In this document: piece by piece, positions 48,789 through 58,218 of the stretch
Numbering within the stretch: the stretch's first letter is position 1
Layout: each line of letters begins with the position of its first letter
Assembly (NCBI GenBank): GCA_918797485.1
Contig: CAKKNE010000002.1
Location: forward strand, 4,988,501-5,052,500
Reading direction: 5' to 3'
Length of the DNA stretch: 64,000 bases
DNA from: Pelagomonas calceolata
Taxonomy: Eukaryota > Sar > Pelagophyceae > Pelagomonadales > Pelagomonadaceae
The notes under the pieces: model-generated
The model's input: only the letters and a program-made list of their open reading frames with translations
Databases searched by the model: none
Told to the model about the DNA's origin: nothing
Translations under genes and position numbers: made by a program

Positions 48789-49577
48789 ATGGGCCTCGCG
48801 GACGTCATCCAGCTCGCGAATTCGACAGAGGAGTACGGCGACGACACCGAGGATTATGGAATGTGGGCGACGCTGGCGTGTATATTAGCTGGTGCGGTCT
48901 TCACGTTCCTGTTTCTGGCGGGAGGGCAAGAACGACAGGAGCAGACGCAATCTGTGAGAGACGCCGAGGACGACGACGCGCGTACGGCATTGCTCAGAGC
49001 GTGTACGCGCGTTTTAAGCTGGGAGGCCGACTCGGACGACGAGCAGGAAAGTCGTGCGTTCGCTACCGCTCTCGACGATGCCCTGAAACGGGCGCGGTCG
49101 GTACATGACGGCCTCAGCACGATGCCGACGCCGCCCTCCGTGAATACCTGGGCCCAGCAGGAGCTCCAGTTGCTCGCTGAATCGGATTTAGAGGGCTCGT
49201 CGGCGGGTCTGGAGTTGGGTGCTACCGCATTAGCGCTGGCGACGACGCGGAGGGACCACTGGGAGGCCTGCGAGACGATCAACGACGAAGGTAGGGCAGC
49301 GGCTTTTGTCGTCGCCGCGTCCGAGAATGTTCATGCTTCGGTCCTACTGCTCGGGACGCGGTGCCGTCCTAGGATGCCGTGCGCCGGGGAACGCGGTTTG
49401 TTGGTTGTGGCCGCTGGCGCCCTGGCGGACGAGAATGGGACACAACACAAGCCCGGGAGTTGTCTGGCGTTCCGCCAATCAGCGACTCGTGTGTTGCGCG
49501 CGGACGCGGGGCCGGTCCTGTGCGTGCTGCTGCGCGTGCCGGTGTCCTGCGAGATGCTGCTGCCGGACGTGTCCTGA
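48789..49577 (+). CDS. Single-pass membrane protein, unknown
   Basis: 262 residues from ATG 48789. An acidic N-terminus (STEEYGDDTEDYG) precedes one membrane span (WATLACILAGAVFTFLFLAGG). The rest is soluble and helical, with acidic runs (DAEDDDARTALL, WEADSDDEQESR) and a C-terminal beta-like part with several Cys. No family recognised. No signal peptide, so the N-terminal span is probably an anchor. Confidence 0.55.
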   Translation: MGLADVIQLANSTEEYGDDTEDYGMWATLACILAGAVFTFLFLAGGQERQEQTQSVRDAEDDDARTALLRACTRVLSWEADSDDEQESRAFATALDDALKRARSVHDGLSTMPTPPSVNTWAQQELQLLAESDLEGSSAGLELGATALALATTRRDHWEACETINDEGRAAAFVVAASENVHASVLLLGTRCRPRMPCAGERGLLVVAAGALADENGTQHKPGSCLAFRQSATRVLRADAGPVLCVLLRVPVSCEMLLPDVS

Positions 49578-49965
49578 CCTCTCCCTCTCCGTGTAAATTC
49601 CTTTGCTGCTTGTGATTGAAGCCTGCTCCAGAGTAGATCTCCAGAGTGCTGGACCCGCGGTCCGCGGACCAATTTTTTTTTTGTCTTAAGGACACGTCCT
49701 TGATTGTGCCTTGCGAGGATTAGTGGGAGAGCGTAGCTGCCTTTATACGGCTACGCGCGTCGGGGATCGAGCTAACCGTCCATTGGCCCCAGTGTGAGCG
49801 GCGGAATTTGCGCGCGAGGACATACCTCGCGTAGTCGCGCTGTTCTGGCACGCCTGCGGACGCCACTGGTTGGCACAAGCGAGCGGGAACCGCGCGAGCG
49901 GCCGTAGAAAAAAAAAGAAGAGCAACAGCTAATAATCTAGGAGGAGCAAAAGCGGCCAATAGACC
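49578..49965. other. Intergenic with poly-T tract
   Basis: 388 bp. Contains a run of 11 T (about 49672-49682) and GGACACGTCC palindrome near 49690. No gene seen. Confidence 0.45.
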
Positions 49966-50806
49966 ATGGGGACCCTTTCGCCGGATCTGGTGACGATGTC
50001 AAAACCCAGCGCCGAAACACCGCGCGCCGAAACGCCGCCGGCCGGCGAGTCGCGCGCGCGCGACCGCGACGCCGTACGGCTTCGCTCGCGCTCGCGCCAG
50101 ACATGCCCGGTCCGCGGGCGCGCGCGCCTCCGACGCCGCACCGGTTCGCTCGCGCCCGCCAGAATCCGCGCCCGCTCACGCCGCGACCCCCCGCGCAGCA
50201 TCACGATCATCATCGCGTCCCTACTGACGTTGTTGGTATACTACTTGGTCCTAGCCTACTATTTCATAGGGAAGCCCCAGATTTTATGTCCGCACGTCCC
50301 GGACGCGGAAGAGGCCCAGGCCAAGTCCGGCAAAGAGTGGCTCCAGGAGGGCCTCGCCATCAAGGCCAAAAAGGTCTACAAGAACGGCGGCCTAGATGTG
50401 GAGATCGGTGTTCTGCGAGCGAAGATGCTCATGAGACTCTTCCTGATGATGATCCCCGTCATGTTTGGGGTCGCCTTAGCTTGGTCCCTGATCGGCGTGA
50501 CCGAGGCCGGTACCGCCAGATTAGGTATGTCGAACGTGCTAGCCAAAGACTTCGAAAAAAAGGGCCGGACGGACTCGAAAGCCATCGAATTGCGCATCAG
50601 ATATCTAGCGGTCCGGTTCTGGGTCGCGACCGTCGGTTCCTGGTTCTCGGTGATCCTCAGTCTGTACGTCTGCGACAAGTGGGACGAGCGCATAGGGCTG
50701 GCTCGACCGCCAGAAGGACCACGACGCGGGCGACTGGCCGGAGTCGGGCGCGTTCACGGGCGGCAAGCACGACCGCCACGACTCGTCCGACAACCTGAAG
50801 GCCTAG
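49966..50806 (+). CDS. Three-span membrane protein with a frame break
   Basis: ATG 49966 opens a Ser/Arg-rich N-terminus, then three membrane spans (ITIIIASLLTLLVYYLVL, RLFLMMIPVMFGVALAWSLI, FWVATVGSWFSVILSLYVC). After CDKWDERIG the first frame gives a low-quality Arg/Pro tail to 50910, whereas the +1 frame from about 50697 gives WLDRQKDHDAGDWPESGAF and a hydrophilic end stopping at 50806. One extra G in the GGG near 50696 explains it: either a sequencing error or a real frameshift. No family recognised; the N-terminus may be shorter. Confidence 0.5.
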
Positions 50807-50893
50807 TCGGCTCGTCCCTTGCTCGTGTTATATCCCCTCGTCCCCCTTCCCCATCCTGTAACACTAGAGCATCTATTGTTCGCGTGTCGCGGC

Positions 50894-50939
50894 GTGAGCT
50901 CTGCCTTTGACGAGGCTCCACCTCGACGCCATCGCGCAG
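50894..50939 (+). other. Possible 3'UTR introner remnant
   Basis: GTGAGCTCTGCC...CTCGACGCCATCGCGCAG has a good donor, the family core and a CGCGCAG end in 46 bp, lying between two convergent stop codons. It may be an untranslated-region intron of the membrane protein gene. Confidence 0.3.
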
Positions 50940-50974
50940 ACGTTCCAACTCTTAAAAACACACACGAAACATTT

Positions 50975-53860
50975 TTAGCGAGTCTTCGCCTTTTTCCGGC
51001 GAGGCGTCGCGTCATTCCCCCGCCGCACGACGACCTTGTGAGAGCGCCGCTGGCCCGTCGTTTTCCTACCTTTCCCCGCCTTGCGCTCCTTCTCGCTTCG
51101 CAGCGAACCGACGGACGCCCCTTGCGCGTTTCCATTGGAATCCTCGACGCCGGACAACAGGCTCCAGAGCGGCTCCGGTGCTCGACCTCTCGCGGCAAAC
51201 AAGTCAGAGTAGGCCCCGAGCACGTTCCGCACACTCTCTCCATTCTCATCGACGAACTCGATCCTATACCGAGCAATGCCTTCCTCGAGCCAGTCAGCCA
51301 ACGTATCCGCGCCACTTTGTGCTTGGGCATTGAAGACCGTGTTCCGGCAGCCCAGGTCCGCGAGCACCAGATGGTCCTGGCCGTTTTCGTCCTGTAGATG
51401 GATCTTGTGCCGCTCGCAGACGTGGCCGCAGTCCGCATACGAATTACCCTTCGACAGATATCGCGCATATAGACAATGAGACGAGTGGAAGATCGGTAAA
51501 TGTTGGTGGAGCACCGGCTCCAGCTTCATGCGTCGTTGCGGCGACAAGTTTCGCGCGAGAGACGCTATAGCCGAACCAGACAGGTCGTGTGCTGGGGTTA
51601 GTCTCTCAAGACCTTCGTCCGCGTACGCAGCGAAGGACACCGCGTTCGCAGCGTTCAATGAAAAGTCGCCTCGGATCTCCACGCCGCCGTGCCCCCTATT
51701 TAAGCTTTGGAGTTGCCCGGGCGACCTAGCTAATAAAGCGTCCGGCTTTAGGGCGATCAAGCCGTCCAGACCGCGCTCGCCTGGTAAAGTAATGCGTGGC
51801 GCGGCGACGACCGCGCGCAGACCGCTTTCTCTCACGACGTCGATGGACGCCTGATAGTTCGTCATTTCCAGGAAGTCGAGGACGACCTCGTCGACCAGAT
51901 CTGAGTGAGAAGCGAAGGCGCAGACCGCAATGACTTGTTCCGGGTCCCGTACCAGGACGGAGACGCGCGGCGTCACCGCCTCGACCTCAAGTAAATCTTC
52001 ATCGTTCAAGCCACCATCAGCACCAGCTTCGTTGCGCTTCTGCCGCGCGGCGCCGTAGTTCTGGGACGCGCTCCGTTGTTGTGGAGCCCGCAACTTTTTC
52101 AGTGACTCGACGGCCCGCCGCCTAGCCTGTTTTATGTCGCCCGCATAGCACCACCAGTCTCCTTGAATATCGACCGACACACCACCAAGGCGCCAGGGCG
52201 TGTCCCCCAGACTCCCGACCGCCTTCACAATCGTGGCAGAGGTCAGAGGCTGCGTCGCCGGCGGCTCGACTACTAAATCTTCTACTACGGAGTGCTGGCC
52301 GTCCGTCAGTTGCACGGTGAGCAGACCGTCGCGTACGGAGACGGCCACGTCCACGGAAGTACGCTTCACTGAAGATGATGATGCTAGTCTCTTGAGCTTG
52401 GCATCTACGGTACTGTCGGACGTGCGCCAGAGCAAAGCACCTTCAGACAACCAGGGCTTCGATGCTACATCCCGGCCGAAGGTCAATCTCACAAGACCGT
52501 CATTGAGTGGAGCGACGTCGTACAACGCACCGCCCACTTCGTCCTGCGCGTGGTCCGGCCCGCAGTCGATGACGACGCCGTCGCCCCGCTTCAGCCTGTG
52601 TGGACATCAACCAGTGAGTTACGTTCCGACATTTGATTTCCACACAGGGTTCAACTCTATGGCTGCGGAGGGCTCCACCACCAATTCCAAGCCCTGTTTT
52701 TTCGGGTAGACCTCCACGACCCTCCCAGCTAGCACGCCCCGGTGCCGCGGCGCGTTGCCGACGACGAGGGATTGGTGCTTGGGCCCTCTCAAAAACCCGG
52801 GCGTGAGGCCATCTCTCTCACTGTCTTGCCCGCGCGCGAAGACCTGCCTCAAGTCACTTCTGGTCACAGTTTCATCTTCTGTGGAATGGTCCCAGACCGC
52901 ATCAATAGCCTCCCTATAAGCTCTGGTGGTGGCCGCGACGTAGCGCTCGTCCTTCAACCTACCTTCGATCTTAAAACAGCTGACTCCCGCTTGAATTAGT
53001 GCGGGGACGTCGTCGAGGCCGCACAGGTCGCCCGGCGACAGCGCGTACTGGAGGCCCTCCTCCCTAGAACCGTCGACGACCACCGCATAGGGCAGTCTAC
53101 AGGCCTGGGCGCACTGGCCCCGGTTCGCGCTGCGGCCGCCCCAGGCTTCGCTGCTGAGGCACTGGCCGCTCCAGGAGATGCATAACGCACCGTGGACAAA
53201 CGCTTCCACTTCCGCGGACGTCCCTCTCGCGACAGAAGCGATTTCTTGGGTAGACAGCTCCCTTCCGACAACGACCCTCGTAGCACCCCGCTCCCGCGCG
53301 AACTCGGCGCCGTCCGCCGACGAGATGGATTGCTGCGTCGACGCGTGAATAGGTAATTCGGGCGCAACTTCTCGCGCCAGCGCCATGACGCCCACGTCCT
53401 GCACAATCACGGCATCCACCCCAGCCTCGGAGCACCTCCTTAGTAAGCGCTCGATCTCGTCGAGCTCCTTGTCGAAGGCGAGCGTGTTTAACGCCACATA
53501 ACCCTTCACTTCATTTTCGCGTAAGTACGCGATGACCTCGTCCAACTCCGCACCCGGATCGAAGTTCGTGGCCCGGGCCCGCGCGGAGAACGTCGATAAA
53601 CCAAAATAGACGGCGTCGGCGCCGTTATGTACGGCTGCTTTGAGCTGCGGCCAGCCGCCGGCGGGCGCCATGACCTCCGGTTTTTGCCTCAAGGTTATAC
53701 CGGGGCCCTTCACCTCGTCGAAGAGCTCGGGCGTCTTGCGGCGGCGCGGGTCGTCCTGTTTTGTGTTCTGCGCCTGCATGCGGGTGGTCCGTGCACCCTG
53801 CGGTAACGGCGGGGTCAGCGCGGCCGCCACCGCGCCGGCAAACAGCCATATTCTTTTCAT
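50975..53860 (-). CDS. U32 peptidase family, RlhA-like
   Basis: Exons 52656..53860 and 50975..52595 give 941 residues from ATG 53860. A hydrophobic start (MKRIWLFAGAVAAALTPPL) suggests organelle targeting. The catalytic-type domain starts PEVMAPAGGWPQLKAAVHNG, then DAVYFGLSTFSARARATNF, AFVHGALCISWSGQCLSS and GRSANRGQCAQACRLPY, the U32 signature with its Cys cluster. The second half matches the long RlhA/YdcP type, with HQHLPIFHSSHCLYARYL and CGHVCERHKIHL. RlhA hydroxylates a cytidine in bacterial 23S rRNA; a plastid or mitochondrial ribosome role is inferred. The Lys/Arg-rich tail is extra. Confidence 0.8.
52596..52655 (-). mobile_element. Minimal 52-bp introner
   Basis: Element 52596-52647: ends CTGTGTGGACATCAA and its inverted partner TTGATTTCCACACAG differ at one base. 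Flanks GCTTCAGC (52588-52595) and GGTTCAAC (52648-52655) match at six of eight. Splicing at the flank octamer (donor GTTGAACC) and the CACACAG end gives AIE|LKRGDGVVID in frame. Confidence 0.85.
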
Positions 53861-54022
53861 TGCCCCAGGCCTTAGTACTGAGCAAGGAGGCGCCGGGGCA
53901 ACCCGCTGTCGCTTGAGATCGTTGACACGCAGCAAATTGACGATTTCTATCGCTTCACAAGCTTCCGTGCAGTCCTGCCTTGCGAGTCTACGTCAATTGC
54001 AGCTGTCTTACGCTAAATAATG

Positions 54023-54041
54023 GCTAGCTGAAAGACACTAG
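54023..54041 (-). promoter_or_regulatory. CTAGTGTC 5'-flank motif, copy 9
   Basis: On the minus strand CTAGTGTCTTTCAGCTAGC, a shortened 19-bp copy 163 bp upstream of the U32 gene ATG, in gene-sense orientation. Confidence 0.55.
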
Positions 54042-54091
54042 AGAATTTTTTCAGATTACTATTACAAGGGAGAAAGACAGGGGATCGATCA

Positions 54092-54847
54092 TCAGAGCCC
54101 CGCGTACCACGGCTGCGCCGCCTTGGCGGGCGACTCGCCGTGGAGCGGGTTCACCTCGTCGCCGTCCGAATCGTCCTCGAACGGGTTCCGCGAGGACGCC
54201 GCGCCGACGCTCTCCTCGTCCGGTTCCGGCGGGTTGTACTTGTCGCGGTAATACGCCCGTAATTGATCGAATCTACCGGTCCGCGCGGCTTCGCTCACTT
54301 CCCGCCTCGCGTTCGACGCCGCCTCTTCGGCCGCCAGAGACACGCGTAGATCGTCCGCTTCCGACGACAGCGTCCTCGACAAATTTTTAGCAAGCGAGTA
54401 CCGTATCATTTCAAGCACCGCCCCGCCGAAGACGCCGCCGACGACGAACCAGTAGTAGTGCGACGCAGTTTGCTCCTCTGAAGGTGTGGCTTTCGCGACA
54501 TAGTCAAGACAGGAATCCTTCATCGTCGCCATGTATATGCCCGCGCCCGCGCCGACGATAGCTAACGGTATAGCAAGCAAGCCGGAGAGTCTGAGAGCGC
54601 AGGGGCTGTCGAAGACGGTCCCCCCGAAGCCGAGCGCCGCGCCCAGCAGAAAGGCGCCGGCCAGGAATAAACTAGCGTGGACGGCGCGCTGCACGGCGAC
54701 TTCGGCGCCGGCTTTATTGCTCCGGAGGTAGATGGCCAGGCCCAGAGCCGCGCAGCCGATGCCCGCGTCGGCGGTGTTTATCAAGAGCAAAGAGAACTTC
54801 TTGAGCATCTTGCAGCAGGAGGCGCAGCAGCCGGTGCGGTTCGCCAT
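54092..54847 (-). CDS. Tetraspanin-like four-span membrane protein
   Basis: 251 residues. Four hydrophobic spans lie at about 18-41, 54-76, 85-107 and 130-151. The N-terminus has CCASCCKM, suitable for palmitoylation, as in tetraspanins. The second loop is short and lacks the CCG motif, so true tetraspanin membership is uncertain. The cytoplasmic C-terminus is charged and contains NPFEDD, an EH-domain type endocytic signal, and NPLHG. Likely plasma- or endomembrane protein. Divergent from the WW coiled-coil gene. Confidence 0.6.
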   Translation of the reverse strand: MANRTGCCASCCKMLKKFSLLLINTADAGIGCAALGLAIYLRSNKAGAEVAVQRAVHASLFLAGAFLLGAALGFGGTVFDSPCALRLSGLLAIPLAIVGAGAGIYMATMKDSCLDYVAKATPSEEQTASHYYWFVVGGVFGGAVLEMIRYSLAKNLSRTLSSEADDLRVSLAAEEAASNARREVSEAARTGRFDQLRAYYRDKYNPPEPDEESVGAASSRNPFEDDSDGDEVNPLHGESPAKAAQPWYAGL

Positions 54848-55323
54848 GGTTTTCGGGGAGCGGCGCGTGCCGTAGCGCGATTGATTTTTGTATCAGGTCA
54901 AAGCGCACTGGCTGCGATTTTAAACAATCGACGCTGACGGCGTGCCGGGCTTCGAAATTCGTGATCTGTGAGCTCCGAGGACGCCTCGTTAAGATCCTAC
55001 GAAATGTGAGCCAAGCAGCGGCTGCGTCAAACGCAAAAAACGCCGGGACCAAAATGAACGCGCTAGCGGCATGTAAGACACTAGCAACGAGCCGTTCGTG
55101 ACTCAGACGCGTGCGGGAGACGAGTCGGAACACTAGATGGCGGCCCTACCAACGTAGCAGTCCAAGGCAAAGCAGCACAAGCGCCCAACCGCGTCGTTGC
55201 GTACGAATTTCGGCCTGTGCCGGCCGTGCGCGGGACAGCAACGTTGCTCGGGGCAGCCCGAGAACGCATTCGACGCCGGCGCTCGGCACGGCGCGCTCGC
55301 AAGGTCGTAGCCGAAACATAGCA
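54848..55323. other. Divergent promoter region
   Basis: 476 bp. Holds motif copy 10. The plus frame is open from 55111 without ATG until 55324. No other feature seen. Confidence 0.5.
55062..55085 (-). promoter_or_regulatory. CTAGTGTC palindromic 5'-flank motif, copy 10
   Basis: On the minus strand GCTAGTGTCTTACATG then CCGCTAGC, identical to the majority form. 215 bp upstream of ATG 54847 (gene-sense) and 239 bp from ATG 55324. Confidence 0.65.
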
Positions 55324-57164
55324 ATGGAGGTAGCACCAGCCGAGGAGCCCTGGCGCCGCGGCCTCTTCGACGACGACGATTACATGAAAGCGCCGGCGAC
55401 GCCGCCGCGACCGCCACCGGCACCAGCGTCAACGACCGACGACGCGCCGTCCAAGGCGCTGCGGGCGCTCGCGCGCGCGCTCGCGACACCAGAAAAGCCG
55501 CCGCCGCCGACGCCTCCTCCAGTGAAGCCGCCGTCGCCCGTCAACGTTCACCATGAGACGGACGCCGCGGCGGCTGCTGCAAAAGCCATGGAGTCCCGAT
55601 TTAACCACGCTACGGCGCGTTTGATGGAATCCGACCAGAGGCTCCACGCGGCCGAGAAGGAGAGAGATAGAGCTATAGATGGAGAAGCTAGAGCTTTACT
55701 TGAGCTCGAGGCCGCGACGCAGCGATGCGCCGCGGCGGAGGCCGCACGAGCGGCATCGGACGCGCGGTCTTTATTCATGGAGGCGCGGTCGCATGACGAC
55801 GGCGGCGACGCGGCGCGGCGGGCGCTGGCGGACGTGCGCAAGGAGCTCGACTCTGTAAGGGCCGAACTACTCCGGGAGAGGCACGCGCACTTTGAACGAG
55901 CGGAACCGCCCGACGCGATGGCAGAGACGTGGACGCGCGCCGTCGACCCATCCACAGGCTACGCCTACCGCTTCGACGGGAAGGGCAACTCCGTCTGGGA
56001 GGCCGCGGACCCGCCCGACGAACGAGAGGTCGAGGAGGCCTACTTTTCGACTGTTGAGGAGGAGGGTCCCCAGACAATGCTAGCGGCAACTCAGATCGAG
56101 TGCTCCCAGTTGAAAGCGCATTGTGCATCACTGCAAGCGCAGGTCGCGTCCATGCATCGCGACGCGGTCGCGCTGCGGAAGGAGTTCGTGAAGGCAACGG
56201 GCGACCGCGACGCCTGGCGCGCCGCCTGCGAGGACGCGCGGCGGCCGCCGCGCGACCCCGACGCCGCCAGCCTTCGCGCGGAATTGATGGAGGCCCGCCG
56301 CGAGCTCGAGAAGCGCGGCCGGGAACTCGCCGTTGAACGGTGCAGGGCCCAGGCGGCGGTCCGGAAGCGCGAGACTATTTTGAAACGGAACGAGGCGCTG
56401 GAGGAGGAGGTCGCGGCGCGGCGTCCTTCTTGCCATCGCTGCGCGTCGCGTCGAGTCGCGCGCCATCGTCGCGCGTCACGCAACACGCCATCGCCGCGTG
56501 TCACGGTCGAGTCGGGGGTCCAAAGTAAGTAACGACGCAGGTCGCGACGGCGAAGCGTTTGGCAGCGGAGGCGAAGCTCGCCGCGCGCGCGCGCCGGGGC
56601 TTCGACGCCCCTGATGTAATTGAGGCGCGGCGCGAGACGAAGGAGGCCCTCGGCAAGGCCGCGGATTTAGCAAGGGAGGCCGCACGCGTCGCGACGCATC
56701 TGGCCGGCGCGCGCACCGAGGCCGACGCCGCCAAGGCCGAATTAACAGATCTGAGAATCAAGCTCGCCGCGGCCGTCGAGGCGTCCACAGTGGAAAAGCG
56801 CAAGAGCTTCGCGGCGGCCAAAAACGCGGAGGCGGCGCGGGCCCAGCTGCTTAAACAAATAACAAGGGCCGACGCGCTCGCGGCCGGCAAGGCCTCGGCC
56901 GACGCCGCGGCGGCTCATTCAAAGCGCGTCGCCGAACGCGCGAAGGACGCGGCGCACACGCGCGTCTCGCGGGCCGCCGCCGAGTTCACGCGCTACCGCG
57001 AGGCCGTCGAGAGGCGCCTGCGGGACACGGCCCCGCCACCGCCGGCGGCGTTCGAGCGCATGGGCAGCGCGTCGGCGCGGCACCTTCGCAAGAAGCGCGT
57101 GTTGTCTCCTTCTGTCCACCCGCGGACGCCCGTGGCGACGACTCGGCGGGGGTATGGGCGGTAA
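55324..57164 (+). CDS. WW-domain coiled-coil protein
   Basis: Exons 55324..56409 and 56541..57164 give 569 residues. An acidic/Pro-rich start (residues 1-80, PPPPTPPPVKPP) is followed by a long coiled coil, then a WW domain (WTRAVDPSTGYAYRF...NSVWEAADPPDE at about 200-235), then more coiled coil, which continues across the splice (ALEEE|VATAKRLAAEAKL) and ends in a basic tail. WW plus coiled coil suggests a scaffold, perhaps cytoskeletal or basal-body, which is inference. Convergent with the lumenal protein gene. Confidence 0.65.
56410..56540 (+). mobile_element. Introner in WW coiled-coil gene
   Basis: 131 bp, donor octamer GTCGCGGC and downstream octamer GTCGCGAC (seven of eight match), 3' end AACGACGCAG. 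The inside holds three GCCATCG words. Splicing keeps the coiled-coil heptads in frame. Confidence 0.8.
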
Positions 57165-57209
57165 TTATGAATGTGTTTTTGAAACTACAAGCTTACCAGC
57201 GGAAACACT

Positions 57210-57901
57210 CTACTTCGAGATGCAGTAGCCGAAGAGCTTCCGCATGGACCCGTCGAGCTTGTCCAGTTTGGCGGTCAGCAGCGTGAGTTTTTTGGGAGTT
57301 CTCACACCCTCGTCGTTGTACTTGGACGCCGCCTCGGCCTCGGTTATGTCCTGAATGACCGCCCGCGTCAGGCGGTCGACGCCGCGCTGCGTGTCCTCGT
57401 CCCAGATGGGGGTGAGTTTGTTGAAGGTCGCGCGGACCTTGACGATGTCGTATTCCTTCTTTAGGACCTTCCCGACCTGTGTGGATATAAAACAGTGAGT
57501 GCGCCACGCGCGAAGCTAGCTCGATGGCGTGGAGGTCATGAGACGCGCCTCGACAATTTGGTTTATGCACTGTTTCCGACGTCGAACTGGTTGTCGTTGC
57601 TCAGCACCTCGCGGAGCTTCACCACGCCGACGGCGTAGGATTTGAACTCGTTCAGCGCACCCTGCACGCTGCCGCTCCGTAGCGCGTCTTCGTCGAGCAC
57701 AGCGTCGGCCGCCTTGACGATGTCCATCGAGTAGACGCCCTCGTAGGCGTTCGCGGCCGTGCCGATCAATGCGGCGGCGCCGCCAAGGAGCGCGTTGCCG
57801 AACCCTCGTCGCGCTACGGCGTGCTTTTGGGCGCTGGGCACTGACACAGGTGCCAGCGCCGTGGCGGAGCCAAGCATCAACGCGAGGATCACTCGCTGCA
57901 T
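57210..57901 (-). CDS. PsbQ-like thylakoid lumen protein
   Basis: Exons 57581..57901 and 57210..57476 give 195 residues from ATG 57901. Targeting is bipartite: signal peptide MQRVILALMLGSATALAP, transit-like segment, then a twin-Arg lumen signal (ARRGFGNALLGGAAALIG, ending TAANA before YEG). The mature part of about 145 residues is all-helical (DIVKAADAVLDEDALRSG, KLREVLSNDNQF, KVLKKEYDIVKVRATFNKL, LTRAVIQDITEAEAA), like the four-helix PsbQ'/Psb31 extrinsic subunits of photosystem II in red-lineage algae. Family assignment is by architecture, not a decisive motif. A GTCGGRAA octamer marks the splice. Confidence 0.55.
57477..57580 (-). mobile_element. Introner with 8-bp target duplication
   Basis: Element 57477-57572 (96 bp) flanked by TTCCCGAC (57469-57476) and TTTCCGAC (57573-57580). 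Inverted ends CTGTGTGGATATAAA and CAGTGCATAAACCA. Gene-strand 3' end is CTCACTG...ATCCACACAG. Splicing joins FDV|GKVLKKEYD in frame. Confidence 0.85.
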
Positions 57902-58218
57902 GGCTACGGACGTTTGCGGCTGGCTCACAGCCCTACACTTGCAAACGAGCGGATTGTGGGCGCCAAAAGCAAGTATGACAGGGACTTGAGGTGTCGTGGT
58001 CTAGAGCCCGTGTGACGCTGGCTGGACAAACATTAATCACTCTTTTGCTGCAAGTGCAGGCAATGCGAGGGCACCAGATGTTAGGGACCGTAGTATTGTG
58101 GCGCATTGCATGGCTGTGTTGGATGCCAAGTCGTTTCTCTGGTAGAAACCGCGCCTAGGAGCTTGCACTAAGTCTGCCACAGCACTGACAGCAGTGCAAT
58201 ACGCTATCGACGCGACGC
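57902..58218. other. Divergent promoter region
   Basis: 317 bp between divergent 5' ends, with no CTAGTGTC copy. CATTGCATGG/TGCAATAC words only. No gene seen. Confidence 0.45.
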
